Position numbers and translations under genes: made by a program
Origin: Mantamonas sphyraenae
Lineage: Eukaryota; CRuMs; Mantamonadidae
NCBI GenBank assembly: GCA_026936335.1
Contig: JAPMXV010000035.1
Span: 310,001 to 374,000, forward strand
Direction of reading: 5' to 3'
DNA: 64,000 nt
Notes under the pieces: generated by a model
What the model saw: the letters and a program-made list of their open reading frames with translations, nothing else
Told to the model about the DNA's origin: nothing
Database searches by the model: none
Part shown: positions 22,482 to 31,637 of the stretch, one piece after another
Layout of the letters: every line of letters begins with the position of its first letter
Position numbering within the stretch: the stretch's first letter is position 1

Positions 22482-24107
22482 ATGTCGTCGAACTTTGGCA
22501 GAGACCAGAAGACAGAAGACTTTCTCAAGGAGGCGTTTGCAAACTGGAGGGACGTGGACGAGCTTGTGCTTGGTAGCGGGCCATCTGCAGCAGATCTGGA
22601 GTATCGAGAGAAGAAGGCAAGGGCAGCACAGATTCGAGGGCGGTCGCAGCTGTTTGTGTCTGCAACTTCGATGAAGACGATGAAGCAACTGCAGCAGGAG
22701 GCGAGCGAAGAAAGTGCAAACGAACTGGACTGGGAGCAGCTGCTCATCAAGTACCTGCCAGAGATGGACAACCCCGGACTGGACTCTGTGTGGATGCGCA
22801 TGGGCGGGCACTCGAGCTGGGCAGACAAATTGGTGGCGGAGATGAAATCGGGCGACGAGGTGGTGGAACCGCTGAAAAGAGGGTCGGCCACTTTGTGTCT
22901 GACACCTGAGCGCGACCGCCTGATTCTGTTTGGCGGCCGGTTGTTCTTTGGCAAACACTATGTGTTGAACGACATGAGCATCTTTGACCTCGCCACACTG
23001 TCGTGGAGGTTCTACCATAACGACCTGAGCTTGTACCCCAACAATGGCGGGCCGAGCCATCGCTACGGCCACTCAGCAACCATAGTGGGAGACGACATGT
23101 ACGTTTATGGAGGGTCGTATATGCAAAACACCACGTGTGCCGCGTTGCGCACGTCCACCAACCAGGAAGTCCACAGCGTGCTGGAGATTTTCAACCTGCG
23201 CACGATGGAGTGGGAACGCGATCCCAGCAGTCGTATCTCAAGCGGTGCAGTCTACTTGAATGGAGGGACATCAGAACACACCATGACACTTCTCCCGCCT
23301 CATGAGGGAGCCTCAATGAGCAGCTCGAACCGTGGCCGTGGCGACGATGTCCTTCTGCGCATGGTCAAACTGGGTGGTTCTCAAGGTTCCACAAAGGTGT
23401 TGGAAAGCACGGATCATGGTTTGACATGGGCTGTGCGAAAGCTCACCGTGCTCCGCATCTCAAAGTTGCATACCGCCAACGTGTGGATCAACTCGGAGGA
23501 CAACTCCCGACACATCATCGTGTACGGCGGCATCGTCGGGCAGACCCCAACCAACCTGCTGGAGAGTTTCGAGACGTCGACGATGAACAAGACGGTGCTG
23601 CAAGAGGCGACAACCGACGGCTATGCGCCTGCAGCTCGGTCGGGCCATTCCGCGTGTGTGAGCCAGGACAAGCTGTTTGTGGTGGGAGGCTACGTACAAG
23701 AGCGTGGCTATACGAACGAGGTGATTGTGTACGACCTTGTTGAAAACCTGTGGGTGCAGACGATCCCAAGCACAAGCCCTTTGGTGCGAGGGGTCATGCC
23801 CACCGCATCAACCAAGATGGCCTCTGTTGCGGTCGGCTCGCGCATTTACATGTTTGGCGGGTATAGCGGCTCGTACCACGGCGGTATGAGTGTGCTGGAC
23901 TTTCTGCCCGAATGGGAGCCAGAGATCCACCACGCGTTCCCGGACGACTTTCGCCTGGCCGTCAAGACGCTGCTGATGATGTCACAGATCTCCCCTGACG
24001 GTTTCTTTCCCATGTACGATGACGAGGACATGGATTTCCTGTGGTGGATGTTGCCAACCGAGGTTGTGCTGCGCGTGATCCGCCACCTGGCGCGCGTTTG
24101 GACGTGA
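22482..24107 (+). CDS. Kelch-repeat protein with C-terminal box, first of two
   Basis: An intronless frame of 541 residues. The first about 150 residues are charged and helical. Kelch blades follow, marked by LILFGGRLFF, DDMYVYGGSY, IIVYGGIVG, KLFVVGGYVQ and RIYMFGGYSG, each preceded by an RxGHSA-type strand, so a beta-propeller is expected. The last about 55 residues (from FPDDFRLAVKTLLMM through DFLWWMLPTEVVLRVI) form a conserved box that also ends the proteins at 28652, 57814 and 58995. By analogy with F-box or SOCS-box kelch proteins it may be a substrate adaptor, but that is inference. The promoter region is shared with the duplicated mS33 arm. Confidence 0.8.
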   Translation: MSSNFGRDQKTEDFLKEAFANWRDVDELVLGSGPSAADLEYREKKARAAQIRGRSQLFVSATSMKTMKQLQQEASEESANELDWEQLLIKYLPEMDNPGLDSVWMRMGGHSSWADKLVAEMKSGDEVVEPLKRGSATLCLTPERDRLILFGGRLFFGKHYVLNDMSIFDLATLSWRFYHNDLSLYPNNGGPSHRYGHSATIVGDDMYVYGGSYMQNTTCAALRTSTNQEVHSVLEIFNLRTMEWERDPSSRISSGAVYLNGGTSEHTMTLLPPHEGASMSSSNRGRGDDVLLRMVKLGGSQGSTKVLESTDHGLTWAVRKLTVLRISKLHTANVWINSEDNSRHIIVYGGIVGQTPTNLLESFETSTMNKTVLQEATTDGYAPAARSGHSACVSQDKLFVVGGYVQERGYTNEVIVYDLVENLWVQTIPSTSPLVRGVMPTASTKMASVAVGSRIYMFGGYSGSYHGGMSVLDFLPEWEPEIHHAFPDDFRLAVKTLLMMSQISPDGFFPMYDDEDMDFLWWMLPTEVVLRVIRHLARVWT

Positions 24108-24283
24108 GCCGGAGTGGGAGAGGAGTGGGGTGGCAAGAGGGTGACATCCAGGGTGGAAATGTACGGTGAAGGGGTTTCGATGGTCTGGAGGGCGATTTCA
24201 GCTGATACGTGAGACTGTGCGCCTGCTTCGCCACGCCAGTTCTTTGACAGACACACAGACACACAACGGACAGACCACCGAGA

Positions 24284-26271
24284 ATGTCGTTCGATAATGT
24301 GATGCTGAACAAGCGCTCGTCGGCTGCGATGGGCACTTTCAAGATCAACAACGACGGCATGGGTTGGAAGAATGGAAAGACGGATGAGGTGCTGCAGGTG
24401 CTGTCCAAGGAGATTCTGTCTCTGCAGTGGTCCAAGGTGCCGTCTGGCATGCAGCTGGCCGTGTACCTCAAGAGCGGTGGTTCCTACCTGTTTGACGGCT
24501 TTGGGCCCGCTGATCTGGACACGCTCAAGCCCTTTGCGAAAACATACGGCAAAGACATCGAGCAGGTCTCCGTGTCCACACGTGGACACAACTACGGTGA
24601 CTTGGAGTTTCAGAGTAAGTGGACAACCATGGCCACGTACGCGCTGCAGCTCAGCATGGCGCGTGCCCACAGAGAGGGGTGATCTCGAGCGCATTTTTCC
24701 CGCCAAAAAAAAAAGACGCGGGAAGCTGACGCACGGTGCGGCTACAGACAAGGAGCTGGTGATGAAGGACTCACGGGACGACACGATGTTCTCATTGAAC
24801 CTCGGCGACGTGAGCAACTGCACACTGAACAAGGAGAATGTGCAGATCCTGTTCCACGGGGCCGGGAGCACAGAAGCGAGGAATGTGAGTGATCAGGCCT
24901 TGGGGGGACTCGGGAAAACGCAGGGCACACACGCTTACACAGGGGGACATACACACTGTCACACTTGATGTGCGGACGCATTTGGTGTTTGTCACGCATG
25001 TGCCATCGTAGTCGGACACTGTGACGGAGATCTCGTTCTTTGTGCCACCGGTGGAAGGCGAGCCACTTCGAGCGGCGGAGCTGCAGAAAACCGTGCTTGA
25101 GCGGGCCGAGATTGACTTCAACTCGGGCGACTACGTCCTCAAACTTCCCCAGGTGTTCTTCCAGACGCCGCGCGGACGCTTCGACATGGAAATGTGCTCC
25201 ACGTTCTTCAGGCTGCTGGGCAAAAACAACAACAACTTTAAGATCCTGTACAAGAACGTCAAGGGCTTGTTTGTGCTGGAAGAGCCATACGGGCTGAACA
25301 CACTCTTTATGATCAAACTGGATCCGCCCATTAGTCAGGGCAGGTCGCGCTACCCGATCCTCCTGCTGCAGTTTAAGGACACGGACATCACCGAAGATCT
25401 GGAGGTGCAGCTGGACGAGGAAGAAATCGAGGCCAAGTATCCGCTGCTGAGCAAGAGCATGACGGGCAAAACCTACTTGGTGCTGAGCAAGGCATTCAAG
25501 TCGCTGGCCAAGGACAAGAAGATCATCAAGGCGGGCCAGTCGTTCAAGAGCGCGGCCGGAGCGGACGCCATCGTGTGCTCGCTGGGAACGTCGCAGGTGC
25601 TGTTGTATCCCCTGGAAAAGAGCTTTGTTTTCACCAGCAACCGCCCTGTGCATGTGGTGTACTCGCGCGTGGCTTCGGTGGAGTTTACGGCGTCCAAGAT
25701 CACGGCGACGGGCTCGCGAAAGAACTTTGATTTCACCATTAGCACAGAGTCGGGCAACACGTACGAATTTACAAACCTGGACCGAGAGGACTATGCGCCG
25801 CTGCTGAAGCTTGTGCAGGCCAAGCGCATGACCATCAAGAACTTTGAGCATGCCAAGGCTTTGTTCGGCACAGACGGCAACCTGAACGCTCGCGACGCCA
25901 GCCGCTACGCCGCGTATGCCGGAGAGGACGATCTGCGGGGTGTGGTCGATGACGAAGAGGATGATGATGGTGATGAGGGCCCCGGATACGATGACGGCGA
26001 GGATGACGACGGATCGGAAGGGAGCGGCGACGACGACTTTGCCCCCGACGACGACCTCAGCGAACCCGAGGAGTTTGAGGAGATCGAGGTGGAGGAGGGT
26101 GAGGAGGTCCCGGAGGATGATTCTGACAGCGAGGTGGAGGACGAAGACGATGAAGATGAGGAGGAGGCAAGCAGCAGCCGCAAGCGCGGACGTGACGACG
26201 AGGACGACGACGACGACGACGATGACGAGGCTGAGGAAGGTGGAGGCAAAAGGGCACGTGTGGATGAATAG
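24284..26271 (+). CDS. SSRP1: FACT complex subunit SSRP1/Pob3
   Basis: Exons 24284-24614, 24748-24884 and 25012-26271 (donors GTAAGT, GTGAGT) give 575 residues. With Spt16 this subunit forms the FACT histone chaperone, which opens nucleosomes during transcription and replication. The N-terminal Pob3 domain (MGTFKINNDGMGWKN), the double PH-like SSRP region (GKTYLVLSKAFKSL) and the acidic C-terminal tail are all present. The protein ends soon after the acidic region with a short KRARVDE, so the HMG box found in animal and plant SSRP1 is missing. In that respect it is like fungal Pob3, which works with a separate HMG protein. It is followed 69 bp later by NAA40 on the same strand. Confidence 0.92.
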
Positions 26272-26340
26272 ATTGTGCAAGTTAGTGCAAGTTAGTGCAG
26301 GTTTGTGTGTGTGCGCATGCGGCGACATCGAAAAATCAGA

Positions 26341-27060
26341 ATGCCGGGAAAGGGCAAGCTGAAGCAGAAGCAACGAGGCAAGGGCAAACAACAGTCGCAA
26401 AGCGGAGCGTCTGGGTCGTCATCATCTTCTTCGTCGTCGTCTTCGGGCAAGGCAAGCAAGGGAAAGTCAAAGAACGAGCTGCGGAAGGAGGAGCTGCGGC
26501 GCGAAAACGAGAAGCTGGAGGTGATCAAGAATGCGCGTGCAAACACATCGCTGTTTGCGCTGTTCAACGCCTTTCAGGAGTACACAAAGGACGACACGAC
26601 GGTACGCTTTGAGTACAAGAGCCCCGAAGAGATGAGCAAGGAGGAAGTGCAATGGGCGTTTGACCTGTGCAAACTGAACATGGAAGAGATGTACAACGAG
26701 GGCTGGGGCTGGAATGACAACCGCAAGATGGGTGAGCTGACGGATGACAGCTCGCGCTTCTTGATTGGCTACGTGACAGGCGAGGGAGAGGACGGCAAGG
26801 ACGAGCCGGTGGCCTACTGCAACGTGGTTTTCGACCTGGATGACGACGGCAAGCTGATGCTGTACCTGATGGAGATCCAGCTGGAGGAGCGTATGCAGCG
26901 CAAAGGATTGGGAGAGAGGATGATGGTTGTGCTGGCACTGCTGGCCAAGCTGACCAAGATGGAGGTTGTGCGGCTCACAGTTTTCACGCGTATGTCGTGC
27001 AGGGAGTATTGGAAGGCGAAGGATGTACACAACAGGCAGGGCGGATACTCACTCACTCGG

Positions 27061-27101
<41 letters not shown>

Positions 27102-27235
27102 GAACAGACAATCCGGGCGCGATGAAGTTTTATACAGAGAAGTTGGGGTACAAGCCGATGGCCAAGTCACCCAGCGTGCGTGACCCGGTGCACGCTGACC
27201 AGTACTGCTACGAGATGCTGGAGAAGGACGTGTGA
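26341..27235 (+). CDS. NAA40: N-alpha-acetyltransferase 40 (NatD)
   Basis: Exons 26341-26989 and 27108-27235 give 258 residues. NatD acetylates the N-terminal Ser of histones H4 and H2A. Family features are the Lys-rich start MPGKGKLKQKQRG, WAFDLCKLNMEEMY, EGWGWNDNRKMGELTDDSSR, the acetyl-CoA loop (RMQRKGLGERM) and, after splicing, LTVFTHNPGAMKFYTEKLGY. The splice is firmly supported because it recreates the family motif TVF-x-HN-x-GA across the junction. The 118-nt intron has donor GTATGT, and its pyrimidine tract is a perfect CT repeat followed by a CA repeat (about 27061-27100). An upstream in-frame ATG at 26305 is possible. Confidence 0.92.
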
Positions 27236-27274
27236 AGGTGTTGGAGGGGATTCGAGGACGTTTCAGCACAAATG

Positions 27275-28574
27275 TCAAGTGCCCCACATGTGGGCAAACA
27301 GCTCGTTGACAAAGTCCTCCTCGACACGCATGTTCACCGAATCATCCTCGGGAGCCATAAAATTCTCGAGCTTGTCGTGGACACGGTAGCTGAGGGTACG
27401 GCCCTTGGTCTTGCGTGCATACTCCTTGCGGCGGCGCGTGTTGCCTGCAAGCTGTTTGGCAGCCAACCAGTTGCGGCCCATGGCAATAGGATCTGCTCCG
27501 TTTGACTTTGCGTCGAGAAGCTGATGCAAAAGGCGTTCGTAAAAGTCTCCGTCGTCGTAGATGTTCGTAGTGTTCAGATTGGCTGGCAGGGGTGGCAGAG
27601 ACGCGTGCACGTTTGCTGCTGGGCGGAGCACCGATGATGCGTTCACGGCCGCGGTAAAGTTGGAAGCGTCGCTGCACGCGTTCTTTGTCACGCATGGCAT
27701 GGTCGATTTGGCGGACAATGCTCTGGTTGATGGCCTTGAACTTGCCTTCCGTAGCCACACGTGTCTTTTTGTCCCACTTGTCGAGGGTGGTGTCAAAGAA
27801 AGGACGCTCTGCGCGTGATGTGCTGTCCATAAGCTTCCAAAGATCGCGTGGGCGTTTGCGAGAGCGCGCAAGGGGAGCTGCGTCGATTCCTTCGACCTTG
27901 CCCTCACTGAGTGCAAGCTTGAGCTCGAGAAGGTCGCCCGCAAGGCCGAGAGCAGCTTCCTGTGCTCGTTCAAAGGCCTGCCTGAGTTGGGGGGAGTGGT
28001 CGCGAAAGGAAGAATGCATAGAAGGCTGTGGGAAGCGGTGGGCGAGCTTGAGGGCACCCTGGAGCTTGATGCGGAGCTCCAGAGAGTTGTCCCACAGCTG
28101 CTGCTGCCTCAAAGCATGCTGTGCCTTTTCGTTATCCTGCCTGCGAGTCAAAGGCGGTCCCGAATGGGTCATGAGTGCAGGCGAGGGCGCACGGACGGAG
28201 GTTTCCAGGTCGTCATCGGAGGCGGAGGAAGCCGACGCGGACGAATCGGACGAGGCGGACGAGGCCTGGGAACGAGGAGAGGAGGGTGGAGAGGAGGAGG
28301 AAGAGGATTGGGATGAGGGAGAGGAGGGAGAGGATGCAGACGGGTGTTCGAGCTCGAGGTCTGCTCTGCTCGTGCGCTTGCCTGTGTAGCGACCTGTGAG
28401 GAAATCCGTGTGCATTTCGCGACGGCGAGAACGAGGTGTGGGCTCAAACTGCTCATCCATGACGTCGGCAGTGCTTCGCACAGTCTCGGGCATGTCTTGC
28501 TCGTCGTCTAGGTCGACGACATCCTTGGGGGTCGGATCGAGCAGGTCTGCGAGCTGGGAGGCGAGCGAGCTCAT
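27275..28574 (-). CDS. AATF: AATF/Che-1/Bfr2 ribosome biogenesis factor
   Basis: A nucleolar protein of small-subunit processing. The N-terminal half (ATG at 28574, MSSLASQLADLLDP) has an acidic/Ser-rich region and the AATF domain (KAQHALRQQQLWDNSLELRI, DLWKLMDSTS). The C-terminal half has the TRAUB domain (YDDGDFYERLL, AMGRNWLAAKQL, LENFMAPEDD). The two halves are in different frames. A 49-nt GT-AG intron at 27631-27583 with a pyrimidine-rich 3' end joins them in frame (417 codons), shorter than the other introns here; a one-base sequence error is the alternative. It is divergent from the second kelch gene with only 77 bp between starts. Confidence 0.85.
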
Positions 28575-28651
28575 GGAGGTGGAGATTCGTTGGTGGGAAG
28601 AGCGCTGTGGGCTCCAAGCCAAAGCTTAGAAGCAACCAAACAGGGCCAGCA

Positions 28652-30379
28652 ATGTCGTTGTCGGTGAGTTCCAACCGATTGGATGTATTTGTGAACCAGT
28701 TGACGGACAAGGCGGCGCTGAAGGAGTACGGTGACCACGGCCAATTCTCGGCTTGTGTGATCGGCGACGGGCAGCTGCTGCTGAGTGGTGGATACCACTA
28801 TGGCAACCGAGTGTCGCACATGTTCAAGTTCAACGCAGATTTGATCAAGGTGCGCAAGATGCCCGTGCGTGGGCTGCAGCCACCCAAGGTGAATCTGCAA
28901 AAGAGCAAGCGGCAGGGGAGGCACGTGCTGCTGTTCGGAGGCTTTGTGCAGAACACACATCCAATCAACGAACTGTTGGTATTTGATCACGTGGCGGAGA
29001 GGTTTGTCACGGTGGAGTATGTGGACGGGGCGGAGGCAGTCGACGTGCAGTCGGTGCCTCTGGCGGAAGGGGAGGAGGAGGAGATCGAGGAGGAGTCGCT
29101 GGGGATGTCAGTGTGGCAGACGTTCTTTGGCAAGACAAAGACGAAGAAGGAAGTGCAGGCGAGGGAAGAGGAGACGAGCGGCGGGGTCGGAAACACTGCA
29201 GAAGAAGCGGAGGGCGAAGATGTGAAGGACAGGGTGGTTCGCGTCCACGGAGAGGTGCCCATTTCTCGTGGCTTTACGACGTGTGTGCAGACGGCGGGGC
29301 GATTGATCTTCTTTGCAGGAAGGACAGGGGCAGAGTCGTCGAGCTCTGGGTGGACGCACGACAACGAGGTGTGGATGCTGCAGCCATACGCTTGCGAAGT
29401 GGACATTGATGGAGAGCTTGACGAGAACGAGACAGTATGGGAGTGGGAATGGGTCAAGGTGGAGACGGTGAACGAAGGGCCGCTGCCACGTGGCACGCAC
29501 TGCGCGGGTCTGTTGAACGGACAGGGGATGTGGAAGCTGCTGCACGTGAATCAGGGTCACCCGACCATGGTTGTCTTTGGTGGGCGGACGGAAAAGGAGA
29601 TTTTTGACGATCTGTGGCTGCTGGACTTGGTGACGTTGACGTGGAAGCAGATTGAGGCCGGCGAAGAGATGGAAGTGTACGACCCGCTAAAGAAGGAAAA
29701 GGAGGAAACCCAATTGACGCCTCGGCAAGTGGGGGGAGCGCAGGAGCAAGGCGTGATCAAGGTGCTGGGCGGCGAGAAGGATGCCGGGGAGGAGAGCGGC
29801 GAAAAGGGGAAGAGTAGCAAGGGCAAGGAAAGCACGGAGAGCAAGAAGCATGCAGGATTCTGGCCATGCGCAAGGGCTTACCTGAGTGCACAGGTGGTGT
29901 ACGATTATGTGTTGCTTGTGATTGGCGGAGGGGACACGACGTCGCCGACGCGCTTCGGCCAGGACGTGATCGGATTCAACTTCTTGACGATGAAGTGGAA
30001 CCACGCACACATTCACATGAACACAGAGCCGATGGGCATTGACAAGGGGGACGTGTACTTGGAGCCTCCGAAAGTGAACAGCGACACGGTGTGGGCTCTG
30101 CGGAACCGCGTGTACGTGTACGGCTCTCCGTCGGGCAGCTTTGACTTTGTGCTGTGGCAGATGAACGTGAAGCCTCCGGAGTGGAACATGGATGTGCACC
30201 AGTACTACCCGTTGCGGTTCAAGCAGGTTGTAAAGACCCTGCTGCTGATCTGGTACCGCGAAGAGTACATGGACGACGACGTGTTTCCGCTGAACGAGGT
30301 GCCCTTTGAGGTGCTGGAGCGGATCATTGCCATGTTGAGTTTGGATCTGGGGATGTGGGGGGACCAGGATGCGTGGTGA
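28652..30379 (+). CDS. Kelch-repeat protein with C-terminal box, second of two
   Basis: An intronless frame of 575 residues. Kelch-type blades are marked by LLLSGGYHYG, HVLLFGGFVQ, RLIFFAGRTG, MVVFGGRTEK and VLLVIGGGDTT. Two long charged insertions, one Glu-rich and one Lys/Glu-rich, interrupt the propeller. The C terminus (YYPLRFKQVVKTLLLIWY then FPLNEVPFEVLERIIAML) aligns with the ends of the kelch protein at 22482, the Sel1/ankyrin protein and the LRR protein. Function is unknown; an adaptor role is inferred from scaffold plus conserved tail. The gene is divergent from AATF, and thiolase starts 37 bp after its stop. Confidence 0.8.
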   Translation: MSLSVSSNRLDVFVNQLTDKAALKEYGDHGQFSACVIGDGQLLLSGGYHYGNRVSHMFKFNADLIKVRKMPVRGLQPPKVNLQKSKRQGRHVLLFGGFVQNTHPINELLVFDHVAERFVTVEYVDGAEAVDVQSVPLAEGEEEEIEEESLGMSVWQTFFGKTKTKKEVQAREEETSGGVGNTAEEAEGEDVKDRVVRVHGEVPISRGFTTCVQTAGRLIFFAGRTGAESSSSGWTHDNEVWMLQPYACEVDIDGELDENETVWEWEWVKVETVNEGPLPRGTHCAGLLNGQGMWKLLHVNQGHPTMVVFGGRTEKEIFDDLWLLDLVTLTWKQIEAGEEMEVYDPLKKEKEETQLTPRQVGGAQEQGVIKVLGGEKDAGEESGEKGKSSKGKESTESKKHAGFWPCARAYLSAQVVYDYVLLVIGGGDTTSPTRFGQDVIGFNFLTMKWNHAHIHMNTEPMGIDKGDVYLEPPKVNSDTVWALRNRVYVYGSPSGSFDFVLWQMNVKPPEWNMDVHQYYPLRFKQVVKTLLLIWYREEYMDDDVFPLNEVPFEVLERIIAMLSLDLGMWGDQDAW

Positions 30380-30416
30380 GGGCCACGTGAACTGAACGAC
30401 CGCCGAATTGAAAACG

Positions 30417-31580
30417 ATGTCGACCAAATCAGCAAGCTTTGTTGTGGATGGACTGCGCACAGCAGTGGGCAAGGGCAAGCCTGGAGGAGCACTGCATGGG
30501 ATTGCGCCTGGTTTGCTGTTGTCGCAGACGTTGGAGGGCCTGCTGGCACGCAACAGCGAGATTGCGAAAGAAGACGTTGGAGACGTGATGACGGGCTGTG
30601 TGACGCCCGTGGGGCCCCAGGGAGGAAACATCGCGCGTCTGGCAACCCTGCACAGTGGGATGCCGCACACGGTGCCCGCGACGACAATCAACCGCATGTG
30701 TGGCAGCAGCCAAACGGCATTGAACTTGGTTTCGGCCGCTGTGGAGGCCGGCGACTACGACGTGGGCCTGGCCAGCGGCATTGAGATGCTCTCCACGGTG
30801 CCCTTTTTCGCAGACTGCGACGGATATCTGATGAACAACAAGGAACCCGATGCGTTCCTGAGGTCGATGCCCGTGAAGCTGCTGCACCAGGGAGTGTCGG
30901 CTGAGTTGGTCGCAGAAAAGTACGGCGTGACGCGAGAGGAGTGTGAGGTTTACAGCGCTCGCTCGCACGAAAAGGCACTGGCACAGGACAGCGAGGCGCT
31001 GAAGGCGCAGGTGTTGGCGGTGGAGAACCCTGTGTCGGGAACGACGGTGACGCAGGACGAAGGTGTCCGCGCTCCGGACCTGTCCAAGCTGGCAGAGTTG
31101 AAGTCAGTGTTTAAGGAAGGAGGAGTGGTGACGGCCGGCACAGCAAGCCAGATCAGCGACGGTGCGGCAGCGGTGCTGGTGTGCAGCGAGGAGTACGCGA
31201 CGCGGAAGAACCTGGCGCCCAAAGCACGCGTGGTGTCGCGTGCTGTGGTCGGCTCGGACCCGGAGCTGATGCTTGACGGCATCCCTGCAGCAGCGCGCAA
31301 GGCCTTGGCTGCAGCCGGATTGGGCGTGGGCGAAATTGACCACTTCGAGATCAACGAGGCATTTGCGTGTGTGGTTCTCGCCTTTGCAAAGGACATGGAT
31401 GTGGACCTGGACCTGATCAACGGGTTCGGAGGAGCCATTGCACATGGCCATCCTACTGGCGCAACGGGTGCAATTCTGGCCACCAAGATTGTGCACAGTG
31501 TTCCTTCGGGCAGCAAGGTGCTGCAGGGCATGTGCATTGGACATGGCCAGGCGATTGCGACGGTGTATGAGATCATGTGA
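30417..31580 (+). CDS. Acetyl-CoA C-acetyltransferase (thiolase)
   Basis: 387 residues, the standard length for biosynthetic or degradative thiolases, which join or split acetyl-CoA and acyl-CoA. The nucleophile motif reads NRMCGSSQTAL. The NEAFA, GGAIAHGHPTGATGA (catalytic His) and GMCIGHGQA (second catalytic Cys) motifs are all present. The start MSTKSASFVVDGLRTAVGK lacks an obvious presequence, and the end (YEIM) is not a PTS1 signal, so the cytosol is possible. An acyl-CoA oxidase lies 2.6 kb downstream, so the pair could serve fatty-acid oxidation, though they are not adjacent. No introns. Confidence 0.92.
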   Translation: MSTKSASFVVDGLRTAVGKGKPGGALHGIAPGLLLSQTLEGLLARNSEIAKEDVGDVMTGCVTPVGPQGGNIARLATLHSGMPHTVPATTINRMCGSSQTALNLVSAAVEAGDYDVGLASGIEMLSTVPFFADCDGYLMNNKEPDAFLRSMPVKLLHQGVSAELVAEKYGVTREECEVYSARSHEKALAQDSEALKAQVLAVENPVSGTTVTQDEGVRAPDLSKLAELKSVFKEGGVVTAGTASQISDGAAAVLVCSEEYATRKNLAPKARVVSRAVVGSDPELMLDGIPAAARKALAAAGLGVGEIDHFEINEAFACVVLAFAKDMDVDLDLINGFGGAIAHGHPTGATGAILATKIVHSVPSGSKVLQGMCIGHGQAIATVYEIM

Positions 31581-31637
31581 GGGGTGCGACGGTTGTGGAA
31601 AGTGGAAAGTGGAAAACAACGGTGTTTGGACAAGGAA

